From Mycobacterium sp. (GTDB taxonomy: Bacteria > Actinomycetota > Actinomycetes > Mycobacteriales > Mycobacteriaceae), in contig JAHBAP020000246.1 in assembly GCA_018500005.2 (NCBI GenBank), positions 1 through 6,033 on the forward strand: DNA of 6,033 nucleotides, given 5' to 3'. Below, one piece after another: positions 1 through 5,079 of this stretch. Position 1 is the first letter of the stretch. Each line of letters starts with the position of its first letter. Below the pieces are notes generated by a model. The model was not told the DNA's origin and ran no database searches. It worked only from the letters and a program-made list of their open reading frames with translations. A program made the position numbers and the translations under genes.

Positions 1-19
1 AGATGTGTATAAGAGACAG
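1..19. other. Tn5 mosaic end / Nextera adapter (artificial sequence)
   Basis: The first 19 bases, AGATGTGTATAAGAGACAG, are exactly the Tn5 transposase mosaic end used in Nextera library preparation. The match is complete and ends at base 19, where GC-rich genomic sequence begins. This is an untrimmed adapter at a contig end, not a natural Tn5 insertion, because nothing else of Tn5 is present. Any reading frame running through these bases is not real. Confidence 0.96.
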
Positions 20-113
20 CTCCTGCTCCGGCCATCGTGGCGGTGGTGCCGATTCCGAGAACCAGCGAGGTGGCGCCAATCAGTAGTCCGGTCCGCAGGC
101 GGTTGTGGTTCAT
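20..113 (-). CDS. Partial secreted or membrane-anchored protein (N-terminal 31 residues only)
   Basis: An ATG at 113-111 opens a minus-strand frame that stays open to the contig end and is cut there. The visible product begins MNHNRLRTGLLIGATSLV and continues with LGIGTTATMAGAG. This is a short positively charged N-region, a hydrophobic core of about 17 residues and a small-residue end, the form of a signal peptide or N-terminal membrane anchor. The start lies 8 bp after the stop of the SHOCT-domain gene on the same strand, so the two are probably co-transcribed. No lipobox cysteine is visible. The mature protein is missing, so its function cannot be named. Its position next to a metal-sensing operon suggests, but does not show, an envelope role in metal handling. 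Confidence 0.6.
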
Positions 114-121
114 GGTCGCGC

Positions 122-400
122 TCACTGGTGTTCCCGCAGCAGTGCCACGCGGCGACGGTATTCCTCGTCGTCGATGTCCCCGCGGGCGAAGCGTTCGGCG
201 AGGATCTCATCGGGTCTGCGTCCTGGCTGTGGACCGTGGGCGGCCGGTCCGTGCTGGTGTCCGGGGCCGCCCAGGTAGCGCACCGCCGCCACGATCGCGG
301 TGATCACCAAGGCGAAGAAAAGGGTCATGACCATCGCGGTCACGATCCAGCTGCCCCACCCCCAGTAGCCGTGGTGCCACATGCCGCCGTCACCGCACAT
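122..400 (-). CDS. Small membrane protein with C-terminal SHOCT domain
   Basis: This 92-residue protein has three parts. Residues 1-17 are rich in Gly, His and Trp (MWHHGYWGWG). A single hydrophobic helix spans about residues 18-41. A His/Pro/Gly linker leads to a SHOCT domain at about 62-90, seen in RRPDEILAERFARGDIDDEEY. SHOCT is a short helical module common at the C-terminus of bacterial membrane proteins and thought to mediate oligomerisation; its exact role is unknown. I chose the ATG at 400-398 because an AAGGGGG ribosome site lies about 7 bases upstream. In-frame GTG (403) and TTG (406) sit too close to it. The gene leads a minus-strand pair with the secreted protein downstream and diverges from the cmtR-like gene. 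The His-rich N-terminus could bind metal, which is inference. Confidence 0.8.
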   Translation of the reverse strand: MCGDGGMWHHGYWGWGSWIVTAMVMTLFFALVITAIVAAVRYLGGPGHQHGPAAHGPQPGRRPDEILAERFARGDIDDEEYRRRVALLREHQ

Positions 401-501
401 CACCAAACCCCCTTCGCGGGTAAACCCCGGGGATGACCCCCGATCTCTCCAGCATGCGCCCGTTCGGCCCGCATGTCACTAAATGCCGATAACATCGCCC
501 A
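401..501. promoter_or_regulatory. Divergent intergenic region, likely shared promoter and operator
   Basis: These 101 bases separate the minus-strand SHOCT gene from the plus-strand cmtR-like gene, so both promoters should lie here. A perfect palindrome CCCCGGGG occupies 425-432, inside a wider G-run/C-run pattern from 418 to 440. Closer to the regulator, ATGT at 473-476 and ACAT at 492-495 form an imperfect inverted repeat around the probable -10 hexamer, a sensible place for an autoregulating ArsR-type repressor to bind. The symmetry is weak, so the operator assignment is inference. Confidence 0.4.
490..495 (+). promoter_or_regulatory. Probable -10 hexamer giving a leaderless cmtR transcript
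   Basis: TAACAT fits the mycobacterial TANNNT -10 consensus and ends 6 bases before the ATG at 502. There is no Shine-Dalgarno sequence before that ATG. This is the arrangement of leaderless mycobacterial genes, whose mRNA starts at the start codon. No convincing -35 element was found. Confidence 0.5.
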
Positions 502-894
502 ATGGCGATCCCTGTGGTGTCCGATGCGGTGACAAAAGTCGAGTTGGCCCCGGCGGCGGCGTTGTTCCGGTCGCTGGGTGATCCCACCCGGCTGGCGATC
601 CTGCGCCGCCTGGCCACCGGAGAGGCCCGGGTCGGCGAGCTCGTCGAGGAAGTCGGGCTGGCCCAGTCCACGGTGTCCAAGCACCTGGCCTGCCTCAAAG
701 AGTGCGGCCTGGTCGACTTCGAGCCGGTGGGCCGGGCGTCGGTGTTCCGCCTGTCCCAGCCCGCCCTGATCGACCTGCTGGCCGCCGCCGAGACGGTACT
801 GCAGGCAGGCGGGCAGGCCGTGGCTTTGTGCCCGTCCTACGGCATCGACAGCCGCACAGAGGTGGGCTTGGAGGGGAACAACCCCGGTGAGTGA
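502..894 (+). CDS. cmtR: CmtR-like ArsR/SmtB-family Cd(II)/Pb(II)-sensing repressor
   Basis: This 130-residue protein is an ArsR-family winged-helix repressor. SLGDPTRLAILRRLATGE (24-41) is the family's N-terminal signature, the recognition helix region is about 52-66 (GLAQSTVSKHLACLK), and the beta-wing follows at about 72-84. In M. tuberculosis CmtR, Cd/Pb is bound by Cys57, Cys61 and Cys102. The same pattern is present here as C64 and C68 in HLACLKECGLV and C110 near the C-terminus, with nearly identical spacing (42 against 41 residues). Metal binding should release DNA and derepress the operon. The stop overlaps the ATPase start by 8 bp, implying co-transcription and coupled translation. 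The ATG has no ribosome site and is probably leaderless. The N-terminal extension of about 7 residues and the C-terminal tail after C110 are of no recognised function. Metal specificity is inferred from the cysteines. Confidence 0.88.
   Translation: MAIPVVSDAVTKVELAPAAALFRSLGDPTRLAILRRLATGEARVGELVEEVGLAQSTVSKHLACLKECGLVDFEPVGRASVFRLSQPALIDLLAAAETVLQAGGQAVALCPSYGIDSRTEVGLEGNNPGE
871..876 (+). promoter_or_regulatory. Ribosome binding site for the CtpG-like gene
   Basis: GAGGGG inside the end of the regulator gene lies 10 bases before the GTG at 887. It supports this GTG as the start and a short protein without the usual N-terminal domain, translated in an overlap with the upstream gene. Confidence 0.5.
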
Positions 895-2848
895 GGCGTG
901 CGGTTGCGGCAGCGAGGGCGATCCCGCACAGGAGCCTGATCGTGAGCCCGGGGGCCTGTGGCAGGTCCGCGAGTTTCGGTTCGCCGCACTCTCGGGTGTG
1001 TTCCTTGCTGCTGCTCTGATCGCCAGCTGGGCCGGGGCGGGGCGCCCGATGGTGCTCACCCTGGAAGGAATCGCCCTGGCCGCCGGGGCCTACACCTTTG
1101 TTCCCTCCACACTGCGGCGGCTGGCCAAGGGCAAGATCGGGGTCGGCACGCTGATGACCATCGCCGCCGTTGGCGCGACGATCCTCGGAGAGGTCGGCGA
1201 GGCGGCCATGCTGGCGTTCCTGTTCTCCATCAGCGAGGGCCTCGAGGAATACTCCCTGGCCCGTACCCGCCGCGGACTGCGCGCCCTGCTCTCCCTGGTC
1301 CCCGACCGGGCGACCGTCCTGCGCGACGGCGCCGAGATCGACGTGGCGCCAACCGAATTGAAGGTCGGCGACCGCATGCTGGTCCGCCCCGGTGAGCGGA
1401 TCGCCACCGACGGCATCGTCCGCCACGGCCACACCGCGCTGGACACCTCCGCGATCACCGGCGAGTCGGTCCCGGTCGAAACCGGGCCCGGGGACGAGGT
1501 CTTCGCCGGGTCGATCAACGGCACCGGAGCGTTGGAGGTCGAGGTCACCACGACCTCCGAGGACAACTCACTGGCCCGCATCGTGCGGATCGTGGAAGCA
1601 GAACAGTCCCGCAAGGGAACCTCCCAACGACTCGCCGACCGCATCGCCCGACCGCTGGTTCCGGCCATCCTGGTCGCCGGCCTGCTCATCGCCGTGATCG
1701 GAAGCCTGCTGGGTGACCCGCCCACCTGGATCGAACGGGCACTGGTGGTGCTGGTGGCGGCCTCGCCGTGCGCGCTGGCGATCTCAGTGCCCGTCACCGT
1801 GGTCGCTGCGATCGGCGCCGCCAGCAAGTTCGGCGCCCTGATCAAGGGCGGAGCAGCCCTGGAGGCCCTGGGCGCGGTACGCGGTGTCGCGTTGGACAAG
1901 ACCGGCACCCTGACCGCCAACCGGCCCAGCGTCATCGAAGTGGCCGCCGTCGACGGCATCACCGCCGAGCAGGTCCTCGACCTGGCCGCGGCCGTGGAGG
2001 CCCGCAGTGAACACCCCCTGGCCGGGGCGATCCTGGCCGCCGTCGAGCACGTCCGACCTGCCAGCGACGTGCAGGCCGTCACCGGTGCGGGGTTGATCGG
2101 CCACCGGGATGGCCACACCATCCGGTTGGGCCGGCCCGGCTGGCTGGACCCCGGGCCACTGGCCGAGGACGTCGCCCGGATGCAACACGCGGGGGCCACC
2201 GCCGTGCTCGTGGAGCAAGACGCCCACGTGCTCGGCGCGATCGCCGTGCGCGACCAATTGCGGCCCGAAGCCGCCCAGGTCGTCGCCCGCTTGCGGGCCG
2301 ACGGCTATCACGTCGCCATGCTCACCGGCGACAACCGCGCCACCGCCCTGACGCTGGCCGCCGACGCCGGTATCAGCGACGTCCATGCCGAACTGCGCCC
2401 CGAAGACAAGGCCCGGCTCGTCGAAGAGCTTCGTACCCAACGCAATACCGCCATGGTCGGTGACGGGGTCAACGACGCACCGGCCTTGGCCACCGCCGAC
2501 CTGGGGATCGCGATGGGCGCGATGGGGGCCGACGTGGCGATCGAAACCGCCGACGTGGCACTGATGGGCGAAGACCTGCGCCACCTACCGCAAGCCTTCG
2601 CCCATGCCCGCCGCGCACGGCGCATCATGGTCCAAAACGTCGGCCTCTCACTAGGACTGATCACCGCGCTGATCCCCTTGGCGCTGTTCGGCATTCTCGG
2701 ACTGGCCGCAGTCGTGCTCGTGCACGAACTCGCCGAGGTCTTCGTCATCGCCAACGGCGTACGCGCAGGCCGCGCCACCACACTTGCCCCCGAGGCAGAC
2801 CCGCCACCGGCCGTGCCCATCGCAGTGCCGTCCCACACCGCGGCCTGA
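887..2848 (+). CDS. ctpG: CtpG-like P1B-type heavy-metal-exporting ATPase
   Basis: This 653-residue inner-membrane pump uses ATP to export soft divalent metals, probably Cd(II) and possibly Pb(II) or Zn(II). Motifs occur in family order: TGES (191-194) in the actuator domain, SPC (293-295) in the metal-path helix, DKTGTLT (337-343, phosphorylated D337), SEHPLAG with the P1B His-Pro pair (376-377), TGDN (480-483), GDGVND (525-530), and HE (613-614) in the last helix region. The body matches my memory of M. tuberculosis CtpG closely from about residue 24 (LWQV) to the C-terminus. CtpG there is about 770 residues with an N-terminal metal-binding-like domain. Here that domain is absent, leaving a short Cys-containing start (EACGCG, C5 and C7). 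The start is GTG, overlapping the cmtR stop by 8 bp, so exporter and sensor form one operon. I recall APC where this protein has SPC, which may alter specificity. Confidence 0.9.
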   Translation: MSEACGCGSEGDPAQEPDREPGGLWQVREFRFAALSGVFLAAALIASWAGAGRPMVLTLEGIALAAGAYTFVPSTLRRLAKGKIGVGTLMTIAAVGATILGEVGEAAMLAFLFSISEGLEEYSLARTRRGLRALLSLVPDRATVLRDGAEIDVAPTELKVGDRMLVRPGERIATDGIVRHGHTALDTSAITGESVPVETGPGDEVFAGSINGTGALEVEVTTTSEDNSLARIVRIVEAEQSRKGTSQRLADRIARPLVPAILVAGLLIAVIGSLLGDPPTWIERALVVLVAASPCALAISVPVTVVAAIGAASKFGALIKGGAALEALGAVRGVALDKTGTLTANRPSVIEVAAVDGITAEQVLDLAAAVEARSEHPLAGAILAAVEHVRPASDVQAVTGAGLIGHRDGHTIRLGRPGWLDPGPLAEDVARMQHAGATAVLVEQDAHVLGAIAVRDQLRPEAAQVVARLRADGYHVAMLTGDNRATALTLAADAGISDVHAELRPEDKARLVEELRTQRNTAMVGDGVNDAPALATADLGIAMGAMGADVAIETADVALMGEDLRHLPQAFAHARRARRIMVQNVGLSLGLITALIPLALFGILGLAAVVLVHELAEVFVIANGVRAGRATTLAPEADPPPAVPIAVPSHTAA

Positions 2849-2860
2849 CCCACCCCGTCC

Positions 2861-3121
2861 GCAGTCCAGCTCGGCGCACGTAGGCCCAACAGCCGCTTCG
2901 ACTGGTCGTGAGCCGACGCGATCGCCGGCCTGACCACCGCCGCCGTCGCAGTCCACGAAGGACACGAAGGACACGAAGCGAATGATCTGACCGTCACCGA
3001 ACTGGTCCGCAACGTCCACACTCACCCGGGTGTCGGAGGCGCTGCAGGAATGCTTCCATCAATCTTTAGCGCTGGGCAGTGCGGACAATTCACGTCGTTC
3101 GCCAGATCCGGCGCTGGCTGA
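2861..3121 (+). pseudogene. Remnant of a cation-transporter gene (CDF-like C-terminal helix)
   Basis: One frame reads NSRFDWS, stop, ADAIAGLTTAAVAVHEG. This resembles the last membrane helix of small actinobacterial cation-efflux proteins, typically of the form N-x-x-F-G-W-W-W-A-D-P-I-A-G-L followed by A-V-x-E-G. The in-frame TGA (2909-2911) stands where a conserved Trp (TGG) is expected, so one base change explains it. After the helix the frame runs into HEGHEGHE, encoded by a 9-bp repeat, and then unrecognised sequence until a TGA at 3119-3121. No start codon or N-terminal part of such a transporter is visible; the ctpG gene lies immediately before it. I infer a truncated and mutated leftover of a metal transporter once downstream of ctpG. 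The similarity is judged by eye over about 25 residues. The limits of the remnant are approximate. Confidence 0.42.
2954..2978 (+). repeat. 9-bp tandem repeat, almost three copies (CACGAAGGA)
   Basis: CACGAAG occurs at 2954, 2963 and 2972, each separated by GA, giving a perfect 9-bp period. In the frame of the transporter remnant it encodes HEGHEGHE. It may have arisen by slippage on a single HEG codon group. Confidence 0.85.
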
Positions 3122-3382
3122 TCAGTCGGCGGCAGCGGTCTTCAGGGCGCGAAGTATTCGATCACTCGTCGGCACGTCAAGGCGACACGCATCGCCACTC
3201 GGCGGGGTGGAGTCAGGTTGCATCACATCGACGTCGTCGATGAGAACGGTCGGTGACGGGTAAGTGCCGACTCTGTCGATGATCGTTGCGGCGATGCCGA
3301 GAGATTTGAGGCATTCCCTGAGAAGCGATCTGGCTGGCTCCGCGTTTGGACAGCCGGGAGAGGTCAGCAATTCGACGCGCAT
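3122..3382 (-). CDS. Small thioredoxin-fold-like protein, possibly metal or mercury associated
   Basis: This 86-residue protein begins MRVELLTSPGCPNAEPARS, a beta strand leading to a Cys-Pro-Asn motif (C11) at the head of a helix. That is the place of the thioredoxin CxxC, but with a single cysteine. A second region, YPSPTVLIDDVDV, fits the cis-proline loop and following strand of the fold. Further cysteines lie in RECLK and GDACRL. I associate similar proteins with actinobacterial mercury and metal resistance loci, but no merA, merB or merR is visible here, so the role is uncertain. I chose the ATG at 3382-3380. It has no ribosome site, but GATACT ends 7 bases upstream, which would give a leaderless transcript. 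A GTG at 3445 would add 21 residues of poor character. The gene stands alone, and its stop abuts the transporter remnant. Confidence 0.68.
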   Translation of the reverse strand: MRVELLTSPGCPNAEPARSLLRECLKSLGIAATIIDRVGTYPSPTVLIDDVDVMQPDSTPPSGDACRLDVPTSDRILRALKTAAAD

Positions 3383-3412
3383 GATTGCGAGTATCGCATC
3401 GCCACCTGTCGG

Positions 3413-3544
3413 ATGCCTGGTTGGTTCCGGGCATGTGGTCTGCACCTGCTCGGCTACGGCGACTGGACCGGACCCGGATCGGCCACACTCATCGGCGTCG
3501 GACGCACCGCCCGCGACGCTGTCGACGAAATCGCCTCAGACTGA
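3413..3544 (+). pseudogene. Possible 3' end fragment of an unidentified gene
   Basis: A plus-strand frame ends with GYGDWTGPGSATLIGVGRTA, then RDAVDEIASD and a TGA at 3542-3544. The residue composition and the amphipathic RTARDAVDEIASD end look like a genuine protein C-terminus and not random frame. Upstream of about 3413 the frame becomes unconvincing (Cys/Arg-rich) and overlaps the promoter region and start of the minus-strand thioredoxin-like gene. I infer that a rearrangement joined the 3' end of some gene to unrelated DNA. I do not recognise the family. The left limit is a guess at an in-frame ATG. Confidence 0.28.
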
Positions 3545-3747
3545 AACCCGGCCCCAACCCAGAAGTATGTGGGACAACCGTACGGTTCTCGGATTCGCCA
3601 CGAAAACCGGAAAAACCCCTTCGCCACCACTCCCGGAATCCCGCCAATTACGCAGCTCAGGATCATGGGCCTTCGCCAACCAAAAGCGGAACCTACAGCT
3701 GCTGCTGCTGCACCAACCAGGTGCTCACCCGGGGTGTTCATGGGCTA
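3545..3747. other. Non-coding spacer, likely containing the IS110 right end
   Basis: These 203 bases between the gene fragment and the transposase stop have no convincing coding frame. They hold a 12-bp perfect palindrome, several A-rich runs (AAAACCGGAAAAACCCC) and a short CTG run near 3700. The downstream end of the IS110 element must lie somewhere here. IS110 elements usually lack terminal inverted repeats, so the boundary cannot be placed by eye. Confidence 0.5.
3576..3587. repeat. 12-bp perfect palindrome AACCGTACGGTT
   Basis: AACCGTACGGTT is fully self-complementary with no spacer. It lies in non-coding DNA between the gene fragment and the IS110 element. Such a site could be a dimeric regulator's operator, but no adjacent intact promoter or gene uses it. 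It may be left over from the locus before the IS arrived. Confidence 0.6.
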
Positions 3748-4835
3748 CTACTCGTCGAGGACCGCCAGTGACCAGCACCAGCCGGCCAGTTCGCGGGCCA
3801 CGGCCATGTTGGCGACCACCGAACGCTTCTTGCGTTCATCGAAACGGGCCCACCGCGCATGCAGCCGCCGGTTGGCGGCCTGACCCCGAGAACGTGCCGC
3901 CGGGGATGCCAGCTCCCAGCGGCGCCGCAACACGGTTCCGGGTCGATACGGGCTGCGGTGGTGCCAGGCCGCTTCGACCAGCAGGCGCCGTGCGTGCCCG
4001 TTGCCGGTCTTGGGTCACCGCCCCCTGGGCTCGGCTACTGCCGGAGGAGTATTCCGAGGGCACCAGGCCCAGGTAGGAGCCGATCGATCGTGCGGCCGGT
4101 CAGCCGGTGCCAGTCCCCGATCTCGGTGGCCAGTCCGAACGCGGTGAGCGTGGCGACACCCCGCAGGCAGCCCAGACGCCGTACCACCGGGGTGAACTCG
4201 CTGTCGGCGGCCATCGCCTCGATCGCCGCCTCCAGACGATCCCGCCGGTCCACGCACGCGGTCATAGCGTCGAAGGCGGCGTCGTAGGTCAACTGCAATG
4301 CCGGATTGCCGAAACGCTGTCGGCGCAGCCACAGCTCGTGGCGACCGGTCCAGGCCCCTCCGTCGTAGTACACGATTCCCTGGCGCAGAAGCAGTTTCGA
4401 GATCCGGTGCCGCGCGGTCATCAGATCCGCGCGGCAGTCCTCCCGGGCCCGCACCAGATCCCGGGCGGCTTCCTGATCGGCGCTGGGAACGGTGACCGCG
4501 GTGATCTGGCCCAGATGCAGCAGCCGTGCCAGATGCGCCGCATCACGGGAATCGGTCTTGACCCGATCCCCTGCCGGGCGGATCAACTTCGATGGCGCGG
4601 CGACCTGACACACGACCCCGGCCGTCTCCAACGCCCGGGCCAAAACGAACCCGGTCGGGCCAGCCTCATAGGTCACCGCCACCGGACCCGGCAGGCCCTT
4701 GATCCAGTCCAGGACCTCACGGTGATCCGGGGGCAACCGCCGCTCGAACACCTCCCCGGTGTCCCCGTCCAGGGCGCATGCCACCACCGATCGGGCGTGC
4801 ACATCCAAACCAACACTCGTACGCTGAACCTTCAC
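3748..4835 (-). pseudogene. IS110-family transposase, broken by two insertions
   Basis: The repaired product would be about 360 residues, normal for IS110. From the GTG at 4835 the first frame carries the DEDD domain: D11 (GLDVHA), E57 (YEAGPTG), D95 and D98 (KTDSRDAAHLARLL). The C-terminal domain starts well (RRLGCLRGVATLTAFG, about 219-234). After LTGRT (249), a duplicated GATC at 4082-4089 shifts the frame, and translation ends early at 4035 after 266 residues. The correct continuation (GSYLGLVPSEYSSGSSRAQG) lies in a second frame. A further extra base near 4012-4014 shifts to a third frame, which runs from TKTGNGHARRLLVEAAW through FDERKKRSVVANMAVA to TAG at 3750-3748. The product would lack the SSGSSR region, where I expect the family's nucleophilic serine. 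The start is set by a perfect AGGAGG 5 bases upstream. Confidence 0.88.
4082..4089 (-). repeat. 4-bp GATC tandem duplication causing a frameshift
   Basis: GATCGATC stands where the conserved IS110 reading (T-I-G-S-Y-L-G-L) needs only one GATC. Removing one copy restores the second frame exactly. The surrounding CGATCGATCG is a 10-bp palindrome. It is not a slippery heptamer, so programmed frameshifting is unlikely. Confidence 0.8.
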
Positions 4836-4917
4836 TGGGGCCTCCTACATCTGTGGCTCTACCGGCCAGGACCCAATTCCTGTCGGCAACCCACGTTCAC
4901 ATGCAGAGAGGCCCCAG
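4835..4917 (-). promoter_or_regulatory. 10-bp inverted repeat able to hide the transposase ribosome site
   Basis: CTGGGGCCTC (4835-4844) and GAGGCCCCAG (4908-4917) are perfect reverse complements separated by 63 bases. On the minus-strand transcript the second arm covers GAGG of the AGGAGG ribosome site and the first base of the GTG start. An RNA that begins upstream of 4917 would fold and could block transposase translation. A smaller hairpin, GAGGC-CCCA-GCCTC at 4908-4921, competes for the same arm. The function is inferred; the complementarity is seen. Confidence 0.55.
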
Positions 4918-5079
4918 CCTCCCCATACGGTCTAGCGTCGTGCGCCGCGGCGACGTGTCGGACTTCGGACTTGCGGCGAATCCGACCCAAGGTTGGCATT
5001 GGTGCGTTGCTGATCTGGGACGTGACCGTGATGTGCTGCTGCTCGTGTTGATTCGGCCGCTGTGTGAGGGTCGACAGCT
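4845..5079. other. Non-coding region: IS110 left end, possible bridge RNA, and upstream region of the next gene
   Basis: No real coding frame is seen here. The part nearest the transposase is the upstream end of the IS110 element, the place where members of the IS110 group encode a structured bridge RNA of roughly 150-250 nt. Visible structure includes the inverted repeats at 4835-4917 and 4908-4921 and a 7-bp tandem repeat TCGGACT at 4958-4971. The IS boundary and the promoter of the gene at 5080 must also lie here. AGGG at 5067-5070 is a plausible ribosome site for that gene, 9 bases before its ATG. Confidence 0.4.

Larger units (their letters stand above)
3748..4917 (-). mobile_element. 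IS110-family insertion sequence (outer limits not defined)
   Basis: The element is recognised from its transposase, which combines a DEDD domain with a C-terminal Transposase_20 domain, the IS110 arrangement. The span given covers the coding region plus the upstream inverted repeat arm, as the least that can be supported. The true ends probably lie between 3545 and 3747 on one side and between 4918 and 5060 on the other. IS110 elements insert by a DEDD/serine recombinase guided by a bridge RNA, typically without terminal repeats or long target duplications, so ends are not readable from one copy. The broken transposase makes this copy probably immobile on its own. Confidence 0.7.

Noticed and set aside
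5..436. 143-codon plus-strand open frame at the left edge
   Set aside because: It starts inside the artificial adapter and is antisense to the SHOCT gene.
695..1432. Long minus-strand open frame (about 245 codons), and similar long minus-strand frames at 1090-2199, 1784-2584 and 2308-3021
   Set aside because: They lie opposite the strongly motif-supported ATPase and regulator genes, have no recognisable motifs, and are the open antisense frames expected in high-GC DNA.
2849..2900. Rho-independent terminator after ctpG
   Set aside because: I found no GC-rich hairpin followed by a T run after the stop codon.
3594..3678. TTCGCCA at 3594, 3620 and 3672 (spacing 26 and 52), as a possible repeat array
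   Set aside because: Only 7 bases are shared, the copy expected at 3646 is absent, and the sequences between are unrelated, so it is not a CRISPR or iteron array.
3698..3711. CTG trinucleotide run
   Set aside because: It has only about four copies in non-coding GC-rich DNA, which is common by chance.
3264..4076. 270-codon plus-strand open frame
   Set aside because: It runs antisense through the thioredoxin-like gene and the transposase end, crosses several unrelated regions, and is Arg/Pro/Ser-rich without motifs.
4035..4089. Programmed frameshifting as the cause of the split transposase
   Set aside because: The GATC duplication is not a slippery sequence, two separate shifts would be needed, and the IS110 family normally uses one continuous frame.
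4107..5051. 314-codon plus-strand open frame
   Set aside because: It is the antisense of the IS110 transposase N-terminal half, which has the DEDD motifs and a perfect ribosome site on the other strand.
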